64,000 nucleotides of DNA from Dacryopinax spathularia (taxonomy: Eukaryota > Basidiomycota > Dacrymycetes > Dacrymycetales > Dacrymycetaceae). A model generated the notes under the pieces. That model was not told the origin of the DNA. It made no database searches and worked only from the letters and a program-made list of their open reading frames with translations. Numbering within the stretch: position 1 is the stretch's first letter; each line of letters opens with the position of its first letter. Below, one piece after another: positions 12,695 to 22,648 of the stretch. The stretch covers positions 744,001 through 808,000 of the forward strand of contig JBBPFI010000014.1 of the NCBI GenBank assembly GCA_037974965.1, read 5' to 3'. A program made the position numbers and the translations under genes.

Positions 12695-15620
12695 CTAGTG
12701 CCTCGGCCTCCTTTCCCTCTCTCCGCCTTGCGGCCTGCTCTGCGATTGGGAAGGGAACGGCACCTCCCCCGTGGACTGCACCGTCCCCCTTCGCCTATGC
12801 TCCCCCGGTCCAGCCCCAGCAGGGCCAGCATGCCCAGCTCTCCCTTCAACAAGTCTCTCCAAATCACCCACGCTCCTCCTCCTTTCCTTTCCTTCCCTAT
12901 CCCTTCTCTCCCTTCCGTCCCTCCCTCCCTCACCGCGTTCCCGCCCGCTCTCGCGCTCCCGATGCCTCCGCCTAGCCTGCTCCTCCGAGCTCCTCCCCTG
13001 CCCAGAGCCAGAACTAGTACTGGCTTCGCTCCTATGCCCCGGACTGCCGTTCGAAGCCTGCGAAGCGAGCAACATCTGGCTCACAGGCCTCTGCATCCCG
13101 CTCAGCGCTGCACGGTGCCTCGCTTCCAGCTGTCCGGTGGTCAAGATCCTCGCATGTGCAGGTCGTTGGGGTTGAGGGGAGAGGACGTTCGTCTCTGAGC
13201 CTACGATTGGCGATGTGGGGGAATTGACCAGCTGGGGCGAGGCGACTCGCCCGGGGTAGGGAGTGCGGTGGTCGGGGATGACGGTGTATTGTGCTTGGGC
13301 TTGTTGGGCTTGTTGGGACGAGGGATGCTCCAGGATCGCCGGTGGGGGGGAGACGATCCTATGCGGAAGCCGTTGTTGTTCCCGGGGAGAGGCGGTACCG
13401 CGGCGCTCGGGGACAGGACTAGCAGAGAGGGGGATATCGTACGTGCTCGCACGACGGGGCGCCATGCTCTGCGCTTGTAGGCCCGCGGAGAAGGAGGAAG
13501 GCGCAGCATCGTAGTAGCTATATCCACGGGCAGGCATCGTCTGCGCTGCTGCGGGAGAATAATCGTCCGCCACACCGAGCTCGAGCATGCTTTCCCTCCT
13601 CCGTCTGCCCTCGAGAGCCTGGACGACATGCTCGCTTTGCCTTATCCTTTCCGCTCTGGGTTGAGGCGTCGGTGCCTGGGGGAACGGAGGCGGGACGTAC
13701 AACTTGCGCTGCTTGAGGTATGCGTCCCATTCTGGTCCCAAGCCCGCAGTCGGGCTCGTGGGTCCAGACGCAGGCGCAGAAGCAGAAGCAAGCGCAGCAG
13801 GCGTACCAGGCGAACTGTTCCTCCTCCCATCCCCAGACGCACGAGGCACATCAAGCGTCATACCCGACAGCGTCCGTGCACGAGAAACCTCAGAATCAGC
13901 ACGACTTTGCTGGCGCGCGAGGTTAAGGCTGTCCGTCTCGCTCTTGAGCTTGCCGATCGAGGCTCGGATGGTGCGGATCTCGTCGAGGAGGGCCATTTTC
14001 TCCTTGAGGTCTTGGACGGCTGCTTCGGTTTCGGGGTCGCGGTAGCTTGGCTTGGGAGAAGGAGTGGGAGAAGGGAGAGAAGGGGTGGAGGTGGTTGTGC
14101 CTGCTAGTGGAATACCCAGGGAGCCAGTGGGTTCGGTCAACCCGCCTAGGTTGAGGGCTGGAAGTGCACCAAAGGACGTGCTCCTCCTGTCCCCAGGTTT
14201 AGCAGTATCGAAATAGTCCGTCCCGCCTCCAAGCTTCGAGACGCTCAAGCTCTTCGAATGTCTTGCATCCGCTTCGCCCGGAGTAGGCGTAGTGCCAGAA
14301 TAAGGGAACGCCGGTAACAAGGAGAACGTGCTGCTCGGTCTTCCGTCCTTCTTGTCGTCCAACAGCGGACTAGAGCCGTTCGACCCTCCGCCAGTGGCGC
14401 CCTTCCCGTGCCTGGCTTCCCATTCCTCCCTCTCTGCGCGGAGGAACTCGCCCTCCAGCCCTTGGCGCGCCTTCTCCTCCTCCGCTTCTCGCTCGGCAGC
14501 TGCGCGCTGCTCCGCTTGCCTCTCTTTGGCTGCTTTGAGTAGAGGAACGACGCGGAGTTGGATAGCGAGGGAGATGAGGAAGAGAGCGGCGATGAGGGAG
14601 AGCTCCACTACGACTGACTGGGTGAGCGGAACGGGCCCCGGCGGGAGCTGAGGAAAAAGGTCGGTGAAGCCCAGGTTGGCTACGTAAAACTATCCAAAGC
14701 CACAGAAATCAGCATATATGCGCATGAAGTGACGAAGAACCACGCACCTCTTTCAATCCAACAGCCGTGAAACAGTCAATACCCAGCATGACCCCGCTCG
14801 CACCGACGATCGCAGCTGCCCCGACAAGGCAAGCAACCTTGATGGCCTTCACGGTAGTGAGTACGAACCCGCCCACCGCCAGTCCAGCAAACAATAGCCA
14901 ACGCCATTCGCCCTCGACGACCCCACCGGAATGAAGCGCTTCTATCCAGCACGCCAGAGCGAACCCAGCAACGGCGCCGCACCCCCATTCGGCGTATTCT
15001 CGCCACAACGCTGCCAATCCCGCACCCACACCGCCAGCGACGAGACATGCGAGGAGGTAGAGGCCGCGCAGCATTCGGGAGGGTGGATTGAGCTCGATGT
15101 TCGGCTCGACACCGAAGTGGAGGATGAGGATGAGCGTTGTTATGCTGAGAATGTGCGAGGTGAGGAGAAGCGGTGTGTATAGTCTGAGTTTAGGGCCGAG
15201 CAGGAGGAGCGGGACGTGCGCTAGGATGAGGAGGGCGCCGAGGATCCCTGAGAAGGCAGGGGTCAGCATATATGCGACTAGTTGTGTGGAAAAAAGGTGC
15301 GCACCATATGCCGGGTCAATGCCGATGGGGTTGAGCACCGGTCCTTGGTCGGCTGAGGTGCCGTTGTTCGTCGAGTTGGACGTCCCATTTCCGCCTGCTG
15401 AGAGCGTAGGGAAGACGGTGTAGATGATCGTTGTTGGAGTTCCGGTCGGTGTCGCTGTGAGGTAGGCGGAGGAGGCGGAAGGGACGGGCGAAGGAGGGAT
15501 GGTGGAGATGACGGCTGTGAGGCCGTAGGAGGAGTTGTTGGTGCTGTTCTGCGCCAGTGCAGACGAGCTGAGGAGGGCAAGGACGCCAAGGACGGCGAGG
15601 GCCGTCGACGGTGGCCGCAT
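12695..15620 (-). CDS. DUF4203 (TM7S3/TM198-like) membrane protein with long disordered tail
   Basis: Two exons, 14748-15620 and 12695-14689, join across a 58-nt intron into a 955-aa protein. It starts with a signal peptide (MRPPSTALAVLGVLALLSSS). A Ser/Thr/Asn-rich lumenal segment follows (about residues 25-110), then about seven hydrophobic helices to about residue 330, ending GIDCFTAVGLKE-FYVANLGF, the pattern of the DUF4203/TM7S3_TM198 family. The tail of roughly 600 residues is rich in Ser, Pro, Arg and Gln with a coiled-coil stretch (KERQAEQRAAAEREAEEEK and, later, LKEKMALLDEIRTIRASIG). A second in-frame 57-nt candidate intron (GTGCGC...TCAG, about 15250-15306) would remove 19 residues before GILGALLIL. 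Cellular role unknown; the family is broadly fungal. Confidence 0.87.
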
Positions 15621-17638
15621 GGTGCTGCCCTGATGCGGAGGAGGCGAATAGGAGACGTAAAGGCAACCGTCTACTTGTCAACCCTGTCTTGGGACGGCGT
15701 CCTCAGGTACAGGAGTACAAGAGACTGAGACAAGCCTGGCGTCCAGTCAAGATCGTCCAAAGGCGAGAAAAATCGAGAGTTGGACAGCCAAACGAGGGTG
15801 GGCACGTTGCCGCTGTCGTCAGAGTCGTGAGGTCAGCGTTCAGCGTCGTCGAAGATGGGGTTGCGAACGGATGTGCTGTGCTGGTGGTGTGTTGTCGGCC
15901 TAGGCTGTCGAGTCTGCTGCTGTGCTTGGTCGTTCGGTCGGTTGTGTGCTTGCGTGTATGTGTGGGTGTATGCGTGTATGTGTGCGTGAAAGTGCGGCGG
16001 TGGGTGGGGCGTAAACCGTCCGAGCGGAGGACGGTTGGGTAAACGAGTGGTGGTCCGCCAGCCGTGGAAGGAAGGTGAGGTCGATAGGAGCGGGAGAGCG
16101 AGTGACGAGTACGTCCTCCTTAGGCTGGGTCTCGAAGCTGCGGGACTGAGGGAAGGAGGAGGGATCGGCTGGCACAGAGACCAACCCGCCGTGGCACCGA
16201 GGAGATGGGTCCGGGTCGCCGTGCCGTCTTCTATCCCTATCCGTCGGGTGGGACCGTGATGATCAGGCAGAATCAGGCGGGGGAGGAAAGAAGAACACCG
16301 CCCAGGTTGGCGAAAGGCCGAGGTCTTGCAGCGCATCGTCTTGCTTGCATCAGAGCGTTTACCCGCGTGCGGACCATCTTCCGGTCAGGCAGGAGACCGT
16401 ATGAAGCAGATCGGCGTTGATCGAGATGAATGATTGACTGTCTCTCTCGCTGCGTTTTCCTCCCGCCCAGAGGACGAGGGATGATCGCCGTTCCGTTCGG
16501 GTCCGGCCCAGCAACAGGATGTAAGGACTGGACAACAGCGGCAAATCAGCAAAGCGTCACGTAAACGGTCAACCGTCCGCTGGCTGAAATAGCGCGCTCA
16601 CGCGCAGCCCTCCCACGCTCCGCATCCTTCCTCTCTCTATCCCTTGCATCGGTCAGAAACCAAACACCTCTCTCCCTCTCGCTTATGACGTCCTTGCCCC
16701 AGATCGAGAGCGACTTGAAACAGCTTTGCTTGGGTCTTGGGTATATATCCCGAGGGTGTAACACACCGGCTCGAGCCGACCGACCAACCGGAGTGACAAC
16801 GCAACGAAACAGATGTGGCACGCAGCACGACCCTGAGCTCTCATCACCGCACACATTCCTCCGCCGGCTCGGCCCACTTAACCGCTGACAAATCTGCCTC
16901 CTCGCACGTGAATCCAGCAGAATCTGTTTGTTTCTGCCCGCGTCGGAGTTGTTTCCTCCACGCGCTTCTGAGCAAACCGAAGAAAAGAAGCGTCCCGCTG
17001 TCCGGGGAAGTCAAAGTCGCGCTGCGCGGATTTCCGCGTCTTGGTTCTTTACGACGATCGGGCACTGAACCAAGATGCTGGTGCTCGCTCATGGTCAATT
17101 CATCTTGCTCCGCTCAGCCGTATTGCATTTCCGCTTTCTTTGCCTCTTGATACAGTCAAGCTTACGTCCGACCCCGACGGGACGGATCATTAACTACTTC
17201 TGCACCGTACTGCCAGCACCATACGACGTCGTACGACTCCCAACCTCTTCACGCGCCATAGCCCGCTTAGGTATATATAGCCATCCCGCGCTGGCATCGC
17301 GCTCGCATGTGTACTCGCCCGTGTTTGTATACTAGCTTATCTAGAGAACTCCTGGTGCTGCTTCTCGCTTTTCTACGCAAGATGACGCTCAGGAGGTCTG
17401 GCGTGGCAAACCGGTGCTTTCAGGGTTCTTTTCCAAACGCGCTTCTTGCGCAGGCGCGGGCGGTTCTTGACTTTTCTCATGACCTGATACGGTAACCTGC
17501 TCTTTCTGGGAACTCTCATGCTTCTCTGGGTACACGCAAGAAGTTCTGCCTCACCCAATTCATTCATACACTATTTACCAGCTACAACGATGAGCATGAA
17601 CTTGCGACATAGTCGAGTTTCTTGAAGGTAAGTAACTC
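15621..17638. other. Long intergenic stretch with TATA-like sites
   Basis: Two kilobases between the DUF4203 start and the repeat-protein stop. The part nearest 15621 should be the DUF4203 promoter and leader, with a TG-rich stretch at 15950-15985. Two plus-strand TATA-like sequences occur, GTATATATCC at 16741 and GGTATATATAG at 17271. The second is followed by a 62-codon ORF (17307-17495) with no family match. A non-coding or very small transcript is possible but unproven. Confidence 0.4.
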
Positions 17639-19417
17639 TCAGCCCGAGCTCTCTTGCCCAGCGCCCGGCCTTCCACCACGCCCATGTCTCCCGCCCATGC
17701 CACCACCATGCTTAAAGTCCCTGCTCTCGATCTCCTCATTCATCTCAGCCGATCGGGTCTCATGACTCGTCGCAGGATGAGGACAGTACTTCGTGTACTC
17801 CCTCTCGTCCAGGATCCCGAGCTCCAGCAGGTCCCTAGCGTCGAGGAAGTACTCGTTCCCGTCCAGGTCACGGATCGCACGATGCACAGGGCACGCTTTG
17901 GTGTACTCTTCCCTCCCCTCCAGGTTCCCGGTCAGGGCGCGGGTGTCGAGCTCGTAGTACTCGAGCCCGTCGACATCGCGCTTCAGGATCGCACCGGCGA
18001 CTTTTCCGAGGTCCTTCCCGAGGCCCTTGAAGAAACTCTTGACGCTGCGGTCGTCCAGCCCGGCCATATCGTCGTCCTCCAAGCTTCGGGTCTCGGTGGG
18101 CTGGCCCCTGCCAGGTCCGTGTCGACCAAATCCACCATGAGGCCGATCCCGGGCGTCAAGCGGTTCCTCGAGCTCGAGGTCACGACGAAGTATAGCGCCC
18201 GCAACCTTCCCAAGGTCCTTTCCGAGGCCCTTGAAGAAACTTTTGACGCTGCGCTCGTCGAGCTCGTCCGCATCGTCCAAGCTTCGGGCGTCAGCGGGCG
18301 GACCACGAGGGGGGCCGTGACGACCACCAGGTCCACCATGTGGGTGATCGCGGGCGCTGAGCTGCTCGTCCATGTCCTCCAGGCTGCGAGTATGGCGGGA
18401 GTTCGACCCTGAACGGCCTTGACCTTGGCGGCCTTGACCCTGCGTGCGGTCCCTTGCGTCGAGCTGCTCATCCTCGTCCAGACTGCGAGTTTCCGAGGGT
18501 TGGCCTCCATGGGGACCGTGACGACCACCAAATCCACCATGTGGGCGATCGCGGGCATTGAGCTGCTCGTCCATGTCGTCCAGGCTGCGGGTGTGACGAG
18601 AGTTGGAGCTTCCACGCCCCTGACCCTGGCGGCCCTGACCCTGGGTGCGATCCCTTGCGTCGAGCTGCTCATCAAGGTCGTCTAGGCTGCGAGTTTCAGC
18701 GGGTTGACCTCCATGAGGACCGTGGCGGCCAAATCCACCGTGTGGGCGGTCACGGGCAGAAAGAATTTCAGCATCGGTAAGACCTCTCTGCTGGGGAGGC
18801 TGGCGAGGAGGCCCATCCATGCGGGACCACCGAGCACTGAGCTGCACCTCGGCATCCTCGAGGCTGCGCGCATGACGGGAATTGGAGCCCGCACGCCCCT
18901 GGCCTTGGCGGCCCTGGCCCTGGGAACGGTCCCTCGCAGCGAGCTGCTCGTCGATGTCTTCCAGGCTGCGAGTTTCGGTGGGTTGACCTCCGTGTGGACC
19001 ATGCCGACCAAAGCCGCCATGTGGGCGATCGCGAGCGTTGAGCTGCTCGTCCATGTCTTCCAGACTGCGAGTGTGGCGGGAGTTCGAACCGCCGCGGCCT
19101 TGACCCTGTCGGCCCTGACCCTGAGACCGATCCCTTGCGTCGAGCTGCTCGTCAAGGTCGTCTAAGCTGCGAGTTTCGGTGGGTTGACCTCCATGGGGAC
19201 CGTGACGACCAAACCCGCCGTGTGGGCGATCACGAGCGGTAATCTGCATTTCGTCCAAGCTCCGAGAGGCGACGCCTCGTCCGGAACCGGTGCGCCCATG
19301 CGGACGGTCCCTCGCTTTGAGCTGAACCTCTGGGAGGGTCGGTTCAAGAACGGGTGCAGCCGCCGCCAGGCTAGAGGCAAGCGCCGAGGCGAGAATGGCA
19401 GAGTGAACGAACTTCAT
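17639..19417 (-). CDS. Secreted tandem-repeat protein with embedded amphipathic peptides (KEP-like)
   Basis: A single open frame of 592 aa. The signal peptide is MKFVHSAILASALASSLAAA. The mature part is built from about twelve repeats that alternate between two kinds: one starts ARDRPHGGFGRHGPHGGQ and ends ETRSLDDLDEQL, the other starts ARDRSQGQGRQGQGR and ends SRHTRSLEDMDEQL. Repeats 11 and 12 carry the same 21-residue cationic, amphipathic segment (SVKSFFKGLGKDLGKV...), each followed by RR or KR plus Asp, a Kex2-type site. Two motifs EYTKxCPxH lie near the C-terminus. This resembles Kex2-processed repeat proteins of fungi (secreted precursors cut into peptides), but could instead be a structural wall protein. 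The upstream minus-strand gene at 20282-21562 shares its leader motif and acidic ARD/SLEDLD ending. Confidence 0.8.
   Translation of the reverse strand: MKFVHSAILASALASSLAAAAPVLEPTLPEVQLKARDRPHGRTGSGRGVASRSLDEMQITARDRPHGGFGRHGPHGGQPTETRSLDDLDEQLDARDRSQGQGRQGQGRGGSNSRHTRSLEDMDEQLNARDRPHGGFGRHGPHGGQPTETRSLEDIDEQLAARDRSQGQGRQGQGRAGSNSRHARSLEDAEVQLSARWSRMDGPPRQPPQQRGLTDAEILSARDRPHGGFGRHGPHGGQPAETRSLDDLDEQLDARDRTQGQGRQGQGRGSSNSRHTRSLDDMDEQLNARDRPHGGFGGRHGPHGGQPSETRSLDEDEQLDARDRTQGQGRQGQGRSGSNSRHTRSLEDMDEQLSARDHPHGGPGGRHGPPRGPPADARSLDDADELDERSVKSFFKGLGKDLGKVAGAILRRDLELEEPLDARDRPHGGFGRHGPGRGQPTETRSLEDDDMAGLDDRSVKSFFKGLGKDLGKVAGAILKRDVDGLEYYELDTRALTGNLEGREEYTKACPVHRAIRDLDGNEYFLDARDLLELGILDEREYTKYCPHPATSHETRSAEMNEEIESRDFKHGGGMGGRHGRGGRPGAGQESSG
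17984..18046 (-). other. Amphipathic peptide segment, copy 2 (C-terminal)
   Basis: Codes for the 21-residue segment beginning SVKSFFKGLGKDL and ending GAIL, preceded by DDR and followed by KR-D. It has four Lys, one Asp and regularly spaced hydrophobics, so a net charge of about +3 and a good amphipathic helix. The other copy at 18188-18250 has the same 21 residues but 11 silent codon differences. Confidence 0.7.
18188..18250 (-). other. Amphipathic peptide segment, copy 1
   Basis: Same 21-residue segment as at 17984-18046, preceded by DER and followed by RR-D. The dibasic pair directly after the helix is the expected cleavage point of Kex2-family proteases in the late Golgi. Confidence 0.7.
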
Positions 19418-20281
19418 CTTGTTGTAGGCGTAAATTTTGCTTTGAGGTGAGTTATGTGGAAGGTTGGTGTGGAAGTGACCTGCACGTGGGGGAGTTGCTT
19501 AGAGGACCAGCCTGCTGAGCTATCGCCTTGAATTCCATAACCTTTTGTACTGCAGGTTAGGCGTCGAATCAGACAGGAAAGATTGAAGTGTAACTTGAAC
19601 GTTGGGATCTCTTACATCCGAGAGTTCAGTCCGTGTCAAAGTGCTCTGGCTGCCGGAGTGCGCACAGACCATGTTCACCCCTTGCTGATGCCAAGAGAGC
19701 GGCGACGCTGGTCCGGAGACAGGAACGACATCGGTGAATGCATCACCTTTGTCTCAGGTCAAGCGAAGATGTTGATTGCCAGAGTTGTGCGGAGAAGCAG
19801 ATCATCGCTGGAGACAACTGCGAAGGAAAGAGCACAGCCTTTGATGAATTTTGAATGAATCGCGGGCCGAGAAGATGATGACGGTCACGTGCTCGGTGCA
19901 CCTCCGCCGCTAGGCGATGATGCGTCTGCGATACGGTACTCTACGTTTTACCATCACTACTTACTATTACCTAGAGGTCACTTCCGACGGTCCAGCCTAC
20001 TTGATGGCCTAGCGGCACCTAGAAACTTCAGATTATGCGATGTCGGATAGTTGCGCACGTGCGTCGCCCTTGTGGACGGAGGCCAGCATCAGTGGCGGGC
20101 GCTTGTTCTGATGCGGCGCATGGCGAGCAAGTTAAGCTGGACAATGGTTGAGATGTTGAAACAGTAAGGTAGTATCGCGGTGGAGAAGATGATTTTAGGG
20201 GACAAGATAATGAGGCTCGAAACGCAATGTATTGCACGACGCTTGCGTATAGTATCCACTAGTCCTCATTAACTAACGTGC
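19418..20281. promoter_or_regulatory. Promoter and leader of the repeat protein; shared leader motif
   Basis: Upstream (minus-strand) region of the repeat-protein gene. At 19478-19529 the minus strand reads CAGGCTGGTCCTCT, then about 20 nt, then CCCCCACGTGCAG followed by GTCACTTCCAC. The same order of words occurs before the gene at 20282-21562. CGTGCAG/GTCACT looks like the acceptor of a leader intron followed by a short untranslated exon. The rest of the 864 bp shows no gene. Confidence 0.45.
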
Positions 20282-21562
20282 TTAGTCGAGATCCTCCAAG
20301 CTCTCAGAGTAGTCCCTCGCCCAGTACATCTCATCATCGTCAACATCCCTCGCTTCGAAGTCCGCACTGGCACTGGCATGTCTGTGGGACCTGTGAGGAC
20401 CACCGGCACCCTCGAGCAGTCGCTCCTCCTGGCGAAGCTTGCGCTCTGTCCGCAAGAGGCGCGATTCCGCCTTCTCGATGCGGCGCTCCTCACCTTCGAG
20501 ACGGGCCTCCGCAAGGCGCTCTTTGCGCAACATTGCCTGCTCCTCCTGCCTCAGACGATCCAACGGTGCTTCATCCGAAGAGCGACTAGATCCCTTTACA
20601 TCCGCCTTGGGTGTGGTCTTGGAGCTGAGTTTAGCTGCCGGCTTCGTGTTAGCTTTCTTGAGAGAAGCAGTAACGGCAGTCTTTGGCGTCTTCGGCGTCG
20701 CGGGCGTCTTAGCCGTAGCTGCCTTGCTCGTCTTCTTGCTGGCAGCCTTCTTCGAGGTAGACTTCTTGGAAGTGCTCTTGTTCACATTCTTCTTGAGCGC
20801 AGCCTTGGGGGTGACCTTCTTCGCTGCGGCTTTCTTGGTGGACTTCTTGCTGCTGGACTTCTTGCTGCTGGACTTCTTGGTCGAAGCGGATTTCTTGGTC
20901 GAAGCCTTCTTTACCGCAGCCTTAGGAGTCTTCGCTGTCTTAGGCGTGGTAGCAGTCTTGAGCGCCGTCTTAGGCGTCCTCAAGCCGGCGCTCTTGGAGG
21001 TGGCTTTGCTGCTCTTGAGAGCAGAGAGCCTCCCAGTGCCAGGGGTGCGCCGGCCGGTGGACAGGGCCGAGTGGGAAGAGTGACCGCCATTCAAACCGTG
21101 AGTGCGGAGTGGCGCTGGGCGGCGGTGGCGACGGAGCCCCCCGCCGAGGCCGCCCAACTGGTCCTCAAGACGGTGCTCGACCTTCTTCAGGTGGTGGAGT
21201 TCATGGAGCTCCTCCTTGATCTCCTCGTCGAGGGCGCCGATCTTGGCCTTGCGGCGAGAGCCTCGGCCCTCACCTAGGCCGTCGCCACGCAGAGCACCGC
21301 GAACAGAGCCGCGGTCGGAGGTCAAGGCGGGGCTGGGAGGATCGGACGTAGAAACCTTGCCGACAGGCACCGAGGCGGCAACCTTGCTGTTGGCCTTGGG
21401 GACGGTGGAAAGGGTCATGGCTGGTGGGATGGTGAGCTTAATTGGGTTATTGAGGGAGTCGAAACGAAACTTACAAGACGTAGAGCCAATATCAGAAGCG
21501 GGAGCAGCCAGGACGGCGGTGGCACCAAGAGCGAGGAGAATGGCAGCGCGAGCAGAAGGCAT
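20282..21562 (-). CDS. Secreted Lys/Ser/Ala-rich low-complexity protein
   Basis: 426-aa frame with a signal peptide (MPSARAAILLALGATAVLAAP). The first part may contain an in-frame 54-nt intron (GTAAGTTTCG... CCACCAG, about 21420-21473), giving 408 aa. The middle (about residues 190-330) is a Lys/Ser/Thr/Ala repeat zone of the KKSTSKKSSSKK type, as in histone-H1-like tails but behind a signal peptide. A coiled-coil stretch rich in Arg/Glu (QEEQAMLRKERLAEARLE) follows. The end, ARDVDDDEMYWARDYSESLEDLD-type, echoes the ARD...SLEDMDEQL units of the neighbouring repeat protein. Possibly a cell-wall or extracellular polycation; no enzymatic domain is visible. Confidence 0.7.
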   Translation of the reverse strand: MPSARAAILLALGATAVLAAPASDIGSTSCKFRFDSLNNPIKLTIPPAMTLSTVPKANSKVAASVPVGKVSTSDPPSPALTSDRGSVRGALRGDGLGEGRGSRRKAKIGALDEEIKEELHELHHLKKVEHRLEDQLGGLGGGLRRHRRPAPLRTHGLNGGHSSHSALSTGRRTPGTGRLSALKSSKATSKSAGLRTPKTALKTATTPKTAKTPKAAVKKASTKKSASTKKSSSKKSSSKKSTKKAAAKKVTPKAALKKNVNKSTSKKSTSKKAASKKTSKAATAKTPATPKTPKTAVTASLKKANTKPAAKLSSKTTPKADVKGSSRSSDEAPLDRLRQEEQAMLRKERLAEARLEGEERRIEKAESRLLRTERKLRQEERLLEGAGGPHRSHRHASASADFEARDVDDDEMYWARDYSESLEDLD

Positions 21563-22648
21563 GATGTTGATCGTGAGAGGGATGGGGTGTTTTAGATGAG
21601 ATTAGCGGCGGAGGGTAAGGTAAAGTAGAGAGCGAAGTGGAGTGACCTGCACGAGAGAACGAGTGGATGTGAGAGGACCAGCCTGAGGAAACACCAACAG
21701 TCGCCAAGGTTCATCTTATAGTGTCTGCCAGTGGAGGAGTCCGAACGCGTGGGAACGCATGCGAGGTCGCCCCGAGCCTTCTGAGACAGCTGGGAGGAGG
21801 ATCAACATCAAAATCGAGGAGGCCGGTTGTAGGAGTTCAGGGTCCAGCAGCCTGCGTTTTGAAGCCAACAGGGAGAGAGAGACAGTTGTTTCAGGTGCAC
21901 CTCGTTGACAGAGCCCGACGACAAAGAAGTGGGTAAGCAGTGCAGATGCTAGCGCGTACCGCCGTCCCAACGCAGAGATCCGGCCGTATCCAAGCGGCGA
22001 GGAGAAAATGCCGCATCTGCCACGCCTCTTGATGCGGCTCGGGGAGGGGAAGGCGCCATCCTACCTTCAATGTCCAGATGTCGCCGCAGCATTCAGCAAT
22101 ATCATTGTCAAGTATGCTGCGACTGTGCCGCAGCAACCATCCCCGAATGCCAAGAGAATCGGTGCTTCAACTTGTGCGGTGGTGATACACACACAGACGA
22201 AGGGTCGACAAGACACCGCTCTGCGGGGAGACGGGGAGCGACCCGAAACGCGGAGGAAACAACCACTTTAGCGCCGAGTCACGTCCACCGCATCACCGGT
22301 GTATTGTTCACCAACCGATATTTCGAAGTCGAGCATTCCATATTGGCAGTTGAAGACGATTCAGGGGTGATTGAAAGTGACTGTGGACGATGTACTGGTT
22401 CTCCAGAGACGTTCTACGTAGAGCTGCAGAGCAAAATGGTGGATGATGGTGGTGGTTTTGATGTCGGACGTAAGTAAACAGAACGCGTCGGCCAAAAACC
22501 TAGTGGCGATGCAGAAGTTGCGGAACCATTATTTTGCCCATCCCTGGCCTCATCGAGAGTAACATTATTGTAGCTTTGTGCAGGACATACAAAGTGCTAC
22601 TTTCTGTTTCTATCACAAGTTATCGATCACCTGTGTATCAAAGAAAAA
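21563..22648. promoter_or_regulatory. Divergent intergenic region with TATA box and leader motif
   Basis: Lies between the minus-strand secreted protein and plus-strand eIF3k. On the minus strand ACTATAAGATG at about 21724-21714 is a likely TATA box, followed by GGCTGGTCCTCT (about 21685-21670) and CTCGTGCAG/GTCACTCCAC (about 21660-21640), matching the leader of the repeat-protein gene. ORFs at 22008-22477 overlap in two frames and have no support. Confidence 0.45.

Noticed and set aside
12109-12933. Minus-strand ORF of 274 codons at the end of the DUF4203 gene
   Set aside because: It overlaps the DUF4203 coding exon in another frame and has no domain; composition matches a shadow of an Arg/Ser/Pro-rich tail.
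17271-17495. TATA box plus 62-codon ORF as a small plus-strand gene
   Set aside because: The TATA word is good but the ORF has no signal peptide, domain or intron support; AT-rich promoter-like words are common in this 2-kb gap.
17654-18675. Long ORFs on both strands inside the repeat-protein gene (17654-18412, 17983-18675, 18704-19165)
   Set aside because: They are frame shadows of a GC-rich tandem repeat. None has a signal peptide or domain, while the minus-strand 592-aa frame has a clear signal peptide and regular protein repeats.
20378-21277. Plus-strand ORF of 299 codons (Leu/Arg-rich) over the Lys-rich protein
   Set aside because: It is the antisense of Lys/Ser codon repeats. The minus-strand frame has a signal peptide and sensible composition.
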